Assembly: GCA_965277875.1 (NCBI GenBank)
Contig: CBDIDV010000002.1
Coordinates: forward strand, 2,294,001-2,358,000
Direction of reading: 5' to 3'
DNA: 64,000 nucleotides
Origin: CAWFQB01 sp965277875
GTDB lineage: Bacteria; Armatimonadota; Chthonomonadetes; Chthonomonadales; Chthonomonadaceae
How positions within the stretch are numbered: the first letter of the stretch is position 1; each line of letters begins with the position of its first letter. Positions 7,823 through 16,245 of the stretch are shown here, in pieces. The position numbers and the translations under genes were made by a program. Under the pieces are notes generated by a model, which was not told the DNA's origin, ran no database searches, and saw only the letters and a list, made by a program, of their open reading frames with translations.

Positions 7823-10186
7823 TTGTCTATCATCGTCGAACGCGAATTGGCCGGACGAACCCTGCGCCTTGAAACCGGGCGGGTCGCCAAACAGGCCAAC
7901 GGCGCGGTCTGGCTGTATCAGGGCGATACTATCGTGATGGCGACCGCCACCATGAGCCAGGAACCCCGTGTCGGAACCGATTTCTTTCCCCTTACCTGCG
8001 ATTACGAAGAGCGTAAATACGCGGTCGGCAAAATTCCCGGCGGATTTGTCAAGCGCGGCGGCAAGCCGAGCGAGAAAGCCGTTCTCACCTCCCGTTTGAT
8101 TGACCGCCCGCTGCGGCCCCTGTTTCCCGACGGTATGCGTAACGACGTGCAGGTGATCGCCCTGCCCCTGAGCGTAGACCTGGATAACCTGTCCGACACC
8201 CTCGCCATGTTCGCGGCGAGCGCGGCTCTGACCGTTTCCAACATTCCCTTCGACGGGCCGGTCGGCGCGGTACGCGTCGGGCGCGTGGACGGCCAGCTTA
8301 TCATGAACCCCACCCTGTCGCAGCTCAACGAGAGCGACATGGACCTGATCGTATCGGGAACCAAGCGGGCCGTGCTGATGATCGAGGCCGGTACGCAGTT
8401 CGTCAGCGAGACCGACCTGCTCGCCGCCATTGACGCCGCGCACGAAATGATCAAGCTGCAATGCGAGATGCAGGAAGAGCTTGCCGCCAAAGTGGGCGTC
8501 GTCAAAATCCAGCCCAAGCTGTACCTGCCCAATGCCGAGATTTTGCAGGCCATTCACGACCGCATGGACACCGACATCAGGGCCACGATCCAGAACCCCG
8601 ACAAGGCCGCTCGCGAGTCGGCCATCGGCGACCTGAAAAAAGAGATCGTCGAAAAGCTGCTGCCCGATTTCCCCGACAACAAGAGCGACATCTACGAGGC
8701 CGCCGACAAAGCGGTCAAGGGCCAGATACGCGCCCTGATCATCGAGGACGGCATCCGTCCCGATGGCCGCAAGGTGGACGAAATTCGTCCGATCACGTGC
8801 GAAGTCGGACTGCTGCCCCGCGTTCATGGCACGGGCCTGTTCACGCGCGGACAAACGCAGGTGCTGACCGCGCTGACCCTGGGCGCGACCAGCGAAGCGC
8901 AGGTCGTGGACAACCTGGAAGTGGACGAGAAGAAGCAGTACATGCACTACTACAACTTCGCGCCCTACTCGGTCGGCGAAGCGCGGCCCCTGCGCGGGCC
9001 GGGACGCCGCGAAATCGGGCATGGCGCACTCGCCGAGCGCGCCCTGGTTCCCGTCCTGCCGCCCATCGAAGAGTTCCCCTACGCCATGCTGCTGCAAAGC
9101 GAAGTGCTGGAAAGCAACGGGTCCACGTCTATGGCGTCCGTGTGCGGTTCCACGCTGGCTCTGATGGACGCGGGCGTGAAGATCAGCGCGCCGGTCGCCG
9201 GTATCGCGATGGGCCTGATGACGCTGGGCGACAAGTACGCCGTTCTCTCCGACATTCAGGGGATGGAAGACTTTAGCGGCGACATGGACTTTAAGGTCGC
9301 CGGAACCGCCGAGGGCGTCACGGCCATTCAGCTGGACTGCAAAATCCAGGGACTGCCCCGCGAAGTCATGGTGCAGGCGCTGGAACAGGCCCGCATCGGT
9401 CGCCTGCACATTCTGAGCAAGATCACGGACGCCATCAGCGCCCCTCGTGAACATCTGAGCAAGTACGCGCCCAGCATCTTCACCATTCAGATCAACCCGG
9501 AACGTATCGGCGAGGTCATTGGACCGGGCGGCAAGATGATCAAGAAGATCACCGCCGACACCGGGGCGCAGATTGACATACAGCAGGACGGCAAAATCTA
9601 CATCGCCGCCGTGGATCAGGAAGCGGGCCAGCGCGCCGCCGACATCATCATGGGCATGGTCGGCGAGGTGGAACTGGGTGGGCTGTTCACGGGCAAGGTG
9701 ACGCGGCTTATCGGCATGGGCGCGTTCGTGGAGATCTCTCCGGGCCGCGAAGGCATGGTACACGTCAGTCAGCTAAAGAACCCGCCCGTTCGCCGCCCGG
9801 AAGACGCGGTCAAGGTGGGCGACGAGATACAGGTGCGCGTGGTCGAGGTGGACGGACAGGGACGCATCAACCTGTCGGCCATCAACCTGGATCAGCCGTT
9901 CGATCCGAGCATGAGCAAGCGGGCCGATGATGGACGCCCGCCTCGTGACCGCGACAGGGGCGGAGACAGAGGCGGAGATCGCGGCGGCAATGGCGGCGGA
10001 CGCTTCAACGACCGCGATAGAGGCGGCGACCGTGGCGGCAATGGCGGCGGGCCGGGCGGCGGCGGACGTTTCGGAGGCCAGGACAGAGGCCCGCGCCCGG
10101 ACACGCAGCCGCAGCCCCCGGCCCCCGCGCCGGACGACGAGGACGAGGACGGCGTGCCGAAGGCGCGCTTCCGCCCGCGCCGCTAA
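7823..10186 (+). CDS. pnp: polyribonucleotide nucleotidyltransferase (PNPase) with Arg-Gly-rich tail
   Basis: The 3'-to-5' phosphorolytic exoribonuclease of the RNA degradosome. Two RNase PH domains are recognisable (L-A-G-R-T-L-R-L-E-T-G-R early; the catalytic second domain with Y-N-F-A-P-Y-S-V-G-E and later G-D-M-D-F-K-V-A-G-T). A KH domain (R-I-G-E-V-I-G-P-G-G-K-M-I-K-K-I) and an S1 domain (G-A-F-V-E-I-S-P-G-R-E-G-M-V-H) follow. The start chosen is TTG 7823, with CAGGAG 6 nt upstream, giving 787 residues; ATG 7784 is the alternative. The last ~85 residues are a disordered Gly/Arg/Asp/Asn tail with repeated D-R-G-G-D-R-G-G units, longer than the usual ~700-residue enzyme and probably an added RNA- or protein-binding segment. 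Confidence 0.96.
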   Translation: MSIIVERELAGRTLRLETGRVAKQANGAVWLYQGDTIVMATATMSQEPRVGTDFFPLTCDYEERKYAVGKIPGGFVKRGGKPSEKAVLTSRLIDRPLRPLFPDGMRNDVQVIALPLSVDLDNLSDTLAMFAASAALTVSNIPFDGPVGAVRVGRVDGQLIMNPTLSQLNESDMDLIVSGTKRAVLMIEAGTQFVSETDLLAAIDAAHEMIKLQCEMQEELAAKVGVVKIQPKLYLPNAEILQAIHDRMDTDIRATIQNPDKAARESAIGDLKKEIVEKLLPDFPDNKSDIYEAADKAVKGQIRALIIEDGIRPDGRKVDEIRPITCEVGLLPRVHGTGLFTRGQTQVLTALTLGATSEAQVVDNLEVDEKKQYMHYYNFAPYSVGEARPLRGPGRREIGHGALAERALVPVLPPIEEFPYAMLLQSEVLESNGSTSMASVCGSTLALMDAGVKISAPVAGIAMGLMTLGDKYAVLSDIQGMEDFSGDMDFKVAGTAEGVTAIQLDCKIQGLPREVMVQALEQARIGRLHILSKITDAISAPREHLSKYAPSIFTIQINPERIGEVIGPGGKMIKKITADTGAQIDIQQDGKIYIAAVDQEAGQRAADIIMGMVGEVELGGLFTGKVTRLIGMGAFVEISPGREGMVHVSQLKNPPVRRPEDAVKVGDEIQVRVVEVDGQGRINLSAINLDQPFDPSMSKRADDGRPPRDRDRGGDRGGDRGGNGGGRFNDRDRGGDRGGNGGGPGGGGRFGGQDRGPRPDTQPQPPAPAPDDEDEDGVPKARFRPRR

Positions 10187-10204
10187 GACGTTACGGAAGT
10201 CTCC

Positions 10205-10275
10205 TGGCGGCATCGCTTCCGCCAAAACGCTTGTCGCGCAGCGACTCCGAGACGGGTACGTTTCCGCTGCCCGGA
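10205..10275 (-). repeat. dispersed intergenic hairpin repeat, copy A
   Basis: Read on the minus strand, this matches the sequence at about 61107-61175: both share an 18-base identical block (AACGTACCCGTCTCGGAG) followed by related CTGCG, CAAGCGT and GCGGA-GCGATG blocks in the same order. It lies just behind pnp and does not look coding. Confidence 0.7.
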
Positions 10276-10302
10276 ACCAATCGCGCAGATAACACAGCTA
10301 TG

Positions 10303-10337
10303 GCGGGGACACCACAAACGGTGTCCCCGCTACTTTT
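10303..10337 (+). terminator. intrinsic terminator downstream of pnp
   Basis: A perfect 11-bp stem (GCGGGGACACC / GGTGTCCCCGC) with a 6-nt loop is followed by TACTTTT. It closes the rpsO-pnp unit. Confidence 0.85.
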
Positions 10338-10770
10338 GTGCCATCTTGTGTCTATTCACCGCGCTGCGTGGTTACAAAACACATGTAATTTAGCGGAACA
10401 AGCCGCCCGCCGCCCGCGTCCTGACAGGCACAGGCGAGGAATTGTCCGCGCTTGTCAAACAGGCTGAATTCAGAACGACGCTGCGGGGTAAAGAATTGTC
10501 CCGCTGCCCCGTGCGCGGCGCGGACGCTTGAAGGGCGTTCAGGCCGCAGCAGGTCGCAGGCGTCGCTCCTACGCTGGTTCGCAGAAGGGTCGCGTGTTCG
10601 TCATGCAGCGGACAACGATCCCGACGCGGGCAGTCACTTTACAGGTTTGCGTTCCGGCCCGATACTGCTGTCCGACTTGAATGCGCCGTGAACAGGCGCA
10701 AAAAAAACGCCGACGCAGGACAGGCCGGAACACGAACCGAACGCAACACCCGAACGAGGAGCAGAACATC
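10338..10770. other. intergenic region without recognisable gene
   Basis: About 430 bp between the pnp terminator and the KGG gene. Two similar blocks occur, GAGGAATTGTCCGCGC near 10435 and AAAGAATTGTCCCGCTG near 10492. No open frame here shows a recognisable family. It presumably contains the promoter of the following stress-type gene. Confidence 0.4.
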
Positions 10771-11112
10771 ATGGCAGCGAAACGAAATCAGGACGCGCCG
10801 ACCGCTTCCGAAAATGAAACGAACAAGCACACGAACAAGCAGACGGACAACAGCCAGTCGAGTGACACGCAGGCTACGGAACACGGAGCGGAGGACGCGG
10901 CAGGCGGCAGGGGATGGCATGGCAACCCGGAGGGTCACGCGGAAGCCGGGCGCAAAGGCGGGCAAAAGGTTGCCAAAGACCGCGACCACATGGCGGCAAT
11001 CGGGCGCAAGGGCGGCGAGGCCGTCTCGCGCGACCGGCAGCACATGGCGGAAATAGGACGTAAGGGCGGGCAGTCCCGCAGCGAAACCGCGTCCGCTGAA
11101 GCGGCGGCTTGA
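10771..11112 (+). CDS. KGG-domain (GsiB-like) stress protein
   Basis: A 113-residue, highly hydrophilic protein. The first half is a low-complexity Asn/Thr/Gln/Glu segment. The second half has three tandem KGG units (A-G-R-K-G-G-Q-K-V; I-G-R-K-G-G-E-A-V; I-G-R-K-G-G-Q-S), two of them preceded by D-R-x-H-M-A. The KGG family (PF10685) includes Bacillus GsiB and general-stress proteins of Gram-negatives; it is thought to be hydrophilin-like, but its molecular role is not settled. The ATG at 10771 has GAGGAG about 9 nt upstream. A very strong terminator follows at once, so the gene is monocistronic on the right. Confidence 0.85.
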   Translation: MAAKRNQDAPTASENETNKHTNKQTDNSQSSDTQATEHGAEDAAGGRGWHGNPEGHAEAGRKGGQKVAKDRDHMAAIGRKGGEAVSRDRQHMAEIGRKGGQSRSETASAEAAA

Positions 11113-11153
11113 GGTAAAATTGCGGTTACGCTCGCCTCCGGGCGCGTAAACCG

Positions 11154-11195
11154 GACGCGGGAAGTATGATGTTCATACTTCCCGCGTCTTTTTGC
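11154..11195 (+). terminator. intrinsic terminator after the KGG gene
   Basis: A perfect 16-bp stem (GACGCGGGAAGTATGA and its complement) with a 3-nt TGT loop, followed by five T residues. Confidence 0.92.
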
Positions 11196-11448
11196 TTGCC
11201 AATAGATGTATTTTAGATACATTTATCGCCGGGAAATTGTGTTTACCCGCAAATCGCGGTGCAGGAAGGCAGGAATACGAACGCAGCGCGTCGAAACATT
11301 CCGCATACCGATGCCGCATCCGGTCGCCTTGCGACTGGGTGAGGATTGGAAACTAACACCACCATTTACCGGCCGCTCGGACGCGCAATCACATGCCCCG
11401 CGCCCCGGTCCCTGCCGGCCCGATGCCACGATGCCAGGAGTGAATTCG

Positions 11449-12027
11449 ATGGAAGTATTGAAAGCCGTGATTGCTGAGGATGAGCAATTGACGCGCACCA
11501 TTATCCGGGCGCGTCTGGAGAAATTGGGACACACGGTGGTCGCGGAAGCCGGCGACGGCCAGCAGGCGATTGAAGCGGCCCGCACCCACAAGCCGGATGT
11601 CATCATCATGGACATAAAAATGCCCGTGATGGACGGCATCGAGGCGGCACGGCGTATTCTGACCGAAACGCCCTGCGCGATCCTGTTTTTGAGCAGCTTC
11701 AATGAGCAGGAACTGGTCGAGCAGGCCAGCGAAACCGGCGCGCTCGCCTACCTGATGAAGCCGTTCCGCAAAGAAGACCTGGCCCCCGCGCTGGAGATGG
11801 CCGTGCGGCGGTTCCGACAGATCTCCTCGCAGGCCAAAGAGATTGACGAACTGAAAGAAACGCTGGAAACGCGCAAACTGATCGAGCGCGCCAAAGGCAT
11901 TCTGATGGACAGGCATCGCATGAGCGAGGAAGAGGCCTTCAAACGCATCCATTTTCAGGCGCGCAACCAGAACAAGAAGATGCGCGAGATCGCCCAGAGC
12001 ATCATCACGGCGGCAGACCTCATTTAA
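11449..12027 (+). CDS. ANTAR-domain response regulator (PdtaR/AmiR-NasT type)
   Basis: Residues 1-120 form a receiver domain: acidic pair A-E-D-E near the start, phospho-acceptor Asp in V-I-I-M-D-I-K-M-P-V-M-D-G, conserved Ser in L-F-L-S-S-F, and Lys in Y-L-M-K-P-F. A short coiled coil follows, then an ANTAR RNA-binding domain (L-I-E-R-A-K-G-I-L-M-D, then M-S-E-E-E-A-F-K-R-I-H-F-Q-A-R). ANTAR proteins bind paired hexaloop stems in leader RNAs and antiterminate transcription. The ATG at 11449 has AGGAG 9 nt upstream; the frame is open to 11206 without a better start. No histidine kinase adjoins it, so its partner is elsewhere. Confidence 0.93.
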   Translation: MEVLKAVIAEDEQLTRTIIRARLEKLGHTVVAEAGDGQQAIEAARTHKPDVIIMDIKMPVMDGIEAARRILTETPCAILFLSSFNEQELVEQASETGALAYLMKPFRKEDLAPALEMAVRRFRQISSQAKEIDELKETLETRKLIERAKGILMDRHRMSEEEAFKRIHFQARNQNKKMREIAQSIITAADLI

Positions 12028-12093
12028 GAAGACGGAAAATCATAAGACGCAAAACTGAAGTAGGGTCACAGCAGCAAGCGGCAGCGCGCGAAA

Positions 12094-12783
12094 ATGAAAG
12101 AAGAAACTCCCGCACAGCAGATGAAGCAGGAAGCCACAAACGGCCCTCACCTGATACTGGCATCGTCCTCGCCCCGGCGGCGCGAACTGGTCGCGCTGCT
12201 GGGGCTGCCGTATGTGGTGGTTCCGAGCCGTTACGAGGAGCCGCCCGCTCCTGACACCCCCGTTGATCTGCCTGAATTTGTGACGCGGCTGGCGCTGGGC
12301 AAAGCGCGCGAAGTGGCGGAGCGCATGGGCCGTGAACTGAACGCGGGGGCCGTAGTGCTTGGCGCGGATACCCTGGTCGCCCCCGATGACGCCGAGGTCG
12401 GTGTTCCGCTGGGCAAGCCACGTGACGACGAGGACGCCCGCCGTATGCTGCGCGTCCTGTCCGGCAGAACGCACCGCGTATATACCGGCATCGCCCTTGT
12501 CACTGCTTCTTCTTCTGCCGTTCATCTCGCTGCTGTCTGCACCCGTGTGCGTTTCCGCGCCCTGACCGACACGATGATCGCCGACTATGTGGAGACCGGC
12601 GAACCGCTGGACAAGGCCGGGGCGTATGGGGCGCAGGGATACGCCGCGCCCTTCATCGAGAGCTTGGAAGGCGACTTCTTCAATGTCGTGGGCCTGCCTT
12701 TGTGCGCGGTCGGGCGCGCTCTGGAGATGATACAAAGCGACTGGTGGCGGCAGCGAAGCGGCATGACGAGCGAAGCCGAATAA
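12094..12783 (+). CDS. maf: Maf family nucleoside-triphosphate pyrophosphatase
   Basis: A 229-residue protein with the Maf signature: L-I-L-A-S-S-S-P-R-R-R-E-L at residues ~20-32, followed by G-A-D-T-L-V and later G-K-P-R-D-D-E-D-A-R-R-M-L-R-V-L-S-G-R-T-H. Near the C-terminus, G-A-Y-G-A-Q-G-Y-A-A and E-G-D-F-F-N-V-V-G-L-P are diagnostic. Maf proteins hydrolyse dTTP/UTP or modified nucleotides to monophosphates (house-cleaning); the older name is septum formation inhibitor. It follows the ANTAR regulator by 66 bp and could be co-transcribed. The first ~18 residues are an extra hydrophilic leader. Confidence 0.92.
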   Translation: MKEETPAQQMKQEATNGPHLILASSSPRRRELVALLGLPYVVVPSRYEEPPAPDTPVDLPEFVTRLALGKAREVAERMGRELNAGAVVLGADTLVAPDDAEVGVPLGKPRDDEDARRMLRVLSGRTHRVYTGIALVTASSSAVHLAAVCTRVRFRALTDTMIADYVETGEPLDKAGAYGAQGYAAPFIESLEGDFFNVVGLPLCAVGRALEMIQSDWWRQRSGMTSEAE

Positions 12784-13017
12784 AGTTTCACTGTTTTTTG
12801 AAAAAATACAGACAACGTAGAACAAAACAAGGTATAGTATCGTCGTTAGTTATTAAGGGAAGATTATGGTCTTCCGCATGGCAATGCCGCCACGTAAATA
12901 CTGCACTATTCATTATCCTTGTCTCGCGACAGGGGTGTAAAAAAGCGCAGAGTTTGCGCGGCGTATTTTTTTGTCCTGCACCTGTCATCATTCACACAAT
13001 CTCAGAAGGAGGTTTCG

Positions 13018-13998
13018 TTGAACCGAACCACTAACCACTCCGGATCTCGATCAGGATTTACCTTGATCGAACTGCTCGTCGTTATCGCAATCATCGCGAT
13101 CCTGGCGGCGATCCTGTTCCCGGTCTTCGCGCAGGCCCGCGAGAAGGCCCGTCAGACGAGTTGCCTGTCCAACCAGAAGCAGGAAGGTCTTGGAATCATG
13201 CAGTACGTGCAGGATTTCGACGAACTGTACCCACAGGGATGCGCCTATCTGCCCAACAATGGCGGCTGGACGTATACGCGCCTGCATATCATTCCCGCTG
13301 ACTGGTCGAACGCTCCCACGCACCCGCGTGTGCAGGCGTCGCCCTTCATATGGGCCAATGCCATGCAGCCCTACCTGAAGAACTACCAGGTATATACCTG
13401 CCCCTCGGCAACGCCCTTCAAATCTTCGTTGAGCGGTATCACGTATGCCACTCCTTTGAAGGCTTATTACAACGGCGCACATACTTACAACGGCTATCTG
13501 CAGTCGTATCCGCTGGCGGGTATCCCCAGTTCAGCCAAAGTGCCGCTGCTCTGGGAGGGTTTCGGCAAAAACACATGCCAGGGTTGTATCACGCAGAACC
13601 CGCTGCTCCTGTGTGCCGATGCGTCTTCACCGACCTGCGTCTATCAGGGGCCCACGGCGCGCAGCGCAGGCAATTACCCCTTCGCAACCACATGCGCCGG
13701 TAATGGGGCAACTAACGGGTCTATGGGCCAGATATTCGGCACTTCCGGAGATGGAGCCAATCAGAGTTGGTTCGCGCATCCGGGCGGGCAAAACTGGACG
13801 TATGCGGATGGGCATACGAAGTTCGTTCACATGGGCGGTGTATTTTCCCCTCAGAACGTAGACCCGAATGGCGGCGATCCCTTCACAGGTTATAGCCCCG
13901 AGGGTGCGGCAGGTTCCTACTACCCGGATGGAGCTTGCGGGTTTGCCATGACCTTCGAGCCTGACCGTGGCTATTGGACAGCCAGAGGCGGCGACTAA
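13018..13998 (+). CDS. DUF1559-type pseudopilin with H-X9-DG motif
   Basis: A type IV prepilin-like N-terminus: cleavage site G-F (residues 13-14), Glu at +5, then the hydrophobic helix L-I-E-L-L-V-V-I-A-I-I-A-I-L-A-A-I-L-F-P-V-F. The helix leads into A-Q-A-R-E-K-A-R-Q-T-S-C, characteristic of Armatimonadota/Planctomycetota pilin-like proteins. The C-terminal part has H-P-G-G-Q-N-W-T-Y-A-D-G, i.e. the H-X9-DG motif. TTG 13018 is the start because AAGGAGG lies 5 nt before it. It is expected to be membrane-anchored and processed by a prepilin peptidase; no assembly ATPase or peptidase gene is in the window. It is followed by a small lipoprotein gene. Confidence 0.93.
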   Translation: MNRTTNHSGSRSGFTLIELLVVIAIIAILAAILFPVFAQAREKARQTSCLSNQKQEGLGIMQYVQDFDELYPQGCAYLPNNGGWTYTRLHIIPADWSNAPTHPRVQASPFIWANAMQPYLKNYQVYTCPSATPFKSSLSGITYATPLKAYYNGAHTYNGYLQSYPLAGIPSSAKVPLLWEGFGKNTCQGCITQNPLLLCADASSPTCVYQGPTARSAGNYPFATTCAGNGATNGSMGQIFGTSGDGANQSWFAHPGGQNWTYADGHTKFVHMGGVFSPQNVDPNGGDPFTGYSPEGAAGSYYPDGACGFAMTFEPDRGYWTARGGD

Positions 13999-14094
13999 CA
14001 TACTGCGTAATGCACAGCATACTCTTTTGATGTCGCTTCTGTACTGGAAGTGCAGAAGCGGCATTCAATGACTTGAAAAGGAACATACGAACTC

Positions 14095-14298
14095 ATGCAC
14101 AAACGCGTACTTCCGGTTACTGTCGTTTTTTTAGCGCTCGCGTCATTTGCGCTGGCGGGATGCGGCGGCAAGGACAACTCCAATGTTGGACCGGACGGCA
14201 CACCTCCTAAGGTGGCTCCTCCCGACCTGAAACCTATTGGCACAACCGGCAGCGGCGGCGGCGGCAGTACGGCCACTAAGGGTAAACAGGCCGACTAA
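14095..14298 (+). CDS. small Gly-rich lipoprotein
   Basis: A 67-residue protein with a short basic N-terminus, a hydrophobic signal segment and the lipobox L-A-G-C at residues ~20-23. The mature part is Pro/Gly/Lys-rich and disordered (G-T-T-G-S-G-G-G-G-S). It lies 96 bp behind the pseudopilin gene, with GAAAAGGA upstream of its ATG, and is followed by a strong terminator, so the two form a likely operon. The function is unknown; a small accessory surface lipoprotein is inferred. Confidence 0.8.
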   Translation: MHKRVLPVTVVFLALASFALAGCGGKDNSNVGPDGTPPKVAPPDLKPIGTTGSGGGGSTATKGKQAD

Positions 14299-14353
14299 GC
14301 GCCTGCGCCCACCTGGCAGCCCACGCACAACCAATGTGTACTTGGCCTGAAGT

Positions 14354-14397
14354 ACGGCGGCGAGTAGATTCTAAATGATCTACTCGCCGCCGTTTTG
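14354..14397. terminator. intrinsic terminator between convergent genes
   Basis: A perfect 16-bp stem (ACGGCGGCGAGTAGAT and complement) with an 8-nt loop, followed by TTT on the plus strand. It serves the pseudopilin-lipoprotein unit. Confidence 0.88.
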
Positions 14398-14523
14398 CCA
14401 TCTCGCGAATGACGCTCATTTGCAAACCATGATATACTGCGGCTCGCACTCTACGCGTTGTTCATCTTGATGGCGCACCGTTTCCTGAGCAATAAACGCG
14501 CTTACAGGAGGCGTATACGTACT

Positions 14524-15648
14524 TCAGGTGTGGGCGTCGGAGCGTTCAGCGTTTTTGGCGATGTTGACCCAGGTATGGACATGGGGGGCGCCCCGGAAGT
14601 GCCACACGAGCGCGGGGCCTTCCAGACGCCAGATGTCCCACACACCATCGCCGCCCAGGTCGTCCTGCTTGTAGAACGACAGGTGGATCTTGTCCAGGCC
14701 GCCGTTCGCGCCGATGTCGCGCATGGCCTCATCCGCATCGGACGGACGATAAGGGGAAAGAAGGTCGCGCATCGTGGCGTGGACAAGCGCCTTCTGGTCG
14801 TGGCTCAGTTCCCCGATGGCAATGCCGGGAAACACTCCGCCCGCGCCCTGCAAGTTGATTTTGCTTTCTGCGGGGGCCTTGTCCAGCAGGGCCAAACCGC
14901 GCTGTTTACCGTCCAGGGCCGTAAAGACCGCGTTGGCCTTTTGCGACTGCTGCCAGTAGATGTTGCCGGCATGATTGGCATCTTCCGTCTCATGCACGGC
15001 ATGACCGTAAAAGATCGGCCCGCCGAAAGCCGCGTTCTGGTTGGAATGCCCGTCAGCGCGCAGAGTGACATGCCGCCCGGTCAGCACAAACTCGAATTTG
15101 CCGCCGTCCTTCTCGCCGCCCGCGTTATCCCCCGCACTCTTGTCCCGATGCGGCGAGCCGAACAGGGCCGCGTAGTAGTTGTCCAGACCGCCCGCGTCGT
15201 TCTGCATCTGCGCCTGGATTTTGGGATACCACTCCTCGGTCGTCAGGCCGCGCAGGATGCCCGCGATCATCTCCTTCTGCTCCGGCGTATACAGGCTGCC
15301 GATGGTGGGCTTGACGATGCCCCAGTTGGCCTGCACCATGCTGCGCTTGGGATGCTCCCACGCCATGCAGACAGCCTCGCGCTGTATGGCGCTCAGGCTG
15401 TCGTACAGCGTCTTGACCAGCGTTTCGGGCGCAGCAGCGACAGTGGCGACGGTTGGTTTTGCAGCCGCGAGAGCGGCCGACTGCGCCCATGCTCCGCCTG
15501 CCTGTGCCAGCGCGCCGCCCAGCGTTAGCCCGCCGACCGTCCGGCCCACTGCCCGCAGAAATCCGCGCCGATCTATTTCGCCCGCGCTGCCGCCTGCGTT
15601 CTCTGTGCGCGAGTCGCCGTGTCCACTCCGCTGCCTGTCGTGCTGCAT
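14524..15648 (-). CDS. Tat-exported DUF3500 family protein
   Basis: The N-terminus has a twin-arginine signal (D-R-R-G-F-L-R-A-V-G at ~27-36, then a Gly/Ala/Leu-rich helix ending A-W-A-Q-S). The mature domain of about 310 residues matches DUF3500 from memory, with W-E-H-P-K-R near the start, a Y-Y-A-A-L-F-G-S-P segment, the block F-V-L-T-G-R-H-V-T-L-R, then G-P-I-F-Y-G-H, and a C-terminal H-F-R-G-A-P-H-V-H-T-W-V. The repeated His residues suggest a metal site, though the family's activity is unknown. Tat export implies folding, possibly cofactor loading, before secretion. The ATG at 15648 has GGAGAA upstream. Confidence 0.82.
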   Translation of the reverse strand: MQHDRQRSGHGDSRTENAGGSAGEIDRRGFLRAVGRTVGGLTLGGALAQAGGAWAQSAALAAAKPTVATVAAAPETLVKTLYDSLSAIQREAVCMAWEHPKRSMVQANWGIVKPTIGSLYTPEQKEMIAGILRGLTTEEWYPKIQAQMQNDAGGLDNYYAALFGSPHRDKSAGDNAGGEKDGGKFEFVLTGRHVTLRADGHSNQNAAFGGPIFYGHAVHETEDANHAGNIYWQQSQKANAVFTALDGKQRGLALLDKAPAESKINLQGAGGVFPGIAIGELSHDQKALVHATMRDLLSPYRPSDADEAMRDIGANGGLDKIHLSFYKQDDLGGDGVWDIWRLEGPALVWHFRGAPHVHTWVNIAKNAERSDAHT

Positions 15649-15682
15649 GATTTTCTCCTGCGCTAATGCGCGCCCGCCCGTA

Positions 15683-15712
15683 TTGACATTTCCGCCGCTG
15701 TGAATCTATAAT
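15683..15712 (+). promoter_or_regulatory. near-consensus sigma-70-type promoter upstream of clpS
   Basis: TTGACA at 15683-15688 and TATAAT at 15707-15712 with an 18-bp spacer. It lies about 215 bp before the clpS start, which implies a long leader. Confidence 0.75.
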
Positions 15713-15876
15713 GAGGCCGTGAATTGCATGATTTCATAGATGTTTTTGCCCGACGCTTGTTACACTTTGCTTTTGCTTCGCGTCCCGCTGTTCTCTTTTT
15801 CACGTCCGCTCGCTGCCCGATGCCGAAATCAAGCCGGGATTTGCTCGCAGGCGCGTCCTATCAGTGTCACCTGCAT

Positions 15877-15912
15877 CAGAGAAAATTTCAGAGAGAATTT
15901 CAGAAAGAATCC
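15877..15912 (+). repeat. three 12-bp tandem units in front of clpS
   Basis: CAGAGAAAATTT, CAGAGAGAATTT and CAGAAAGAATCC follow each other without gaps and end directly before the AGGAAGG SD of clpS. All copies are purine-rich. Confidence 0.88.
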
Positions 15913-15926
15913 AGGAAGGTACAACG

Positions 15927-16241
15927 ATGCCCGTCCAGCCCGAAGTCGCCGAACCCACCATACAGGAACGCGCCCTGCCCGATTGGGAGCCGCAGGGCGT
16001 TGTGGACAATGATGGCCCGTATGTCGTGATTTTGTACAACGACGACCATCACGGGTTCGACGAGGTGATACTCCAGATCCAGAAGGCCACCGGCTACGAT
16101 GTGGAGCGGTGCGCCGATGTCGCGCTCGAAGCGCACACGCGGGGCCGCGCCATCGCCTATACCGGCACGGAAGAAACCTGCGAACGCGCCGCCAGGATCC
16201 TGCGCCAGATCCGCCTTCAAGTGGAAACCGACAAGTATTAG
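15927..16241 (+). CDS. clpS: ATP-dependent Clp protease adaptor ClpS
   Basis: A 104-residue protein. The ClpS core begins P-Y-V-V-I-L-Y-N-D-D-H-H-G-F-D-E-V (the N-D-D/N-E-D-type substrate-binding start), followed by A-D-V-A-L-E-A-H-T-R-G-R-A. It recognises N-degron residues and delivers them to ClpAP. The ATG at 15927 is preceded by AGGAAGG; a longer frame back to 15864 would translate the tandem repeat and is less likely. The nagA stop lies four bases beyond the end of clpS on the other strand. No clpA is in the window. Confidence 0.93.
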   Translation: MPVQPEVAEPTIQERALPDWEPQGVVDNDGPYVVILYNDDHHGFDEVILQIQKATGYDVERCADVALEAHTRGRAIAYTGTEETCERAARILRQIRLQVETDKY

Positions 16242-16245
16242 GATT

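Noticed and set aside
7721..9763. 680-codon open frame on the minus strand over pnp
   Set aside because: It lies entirely antisense to a certain PNPase gene, has a His/Gly/Asp/Val-biased composition typical of GC-rich shadow frames, and no family motif.
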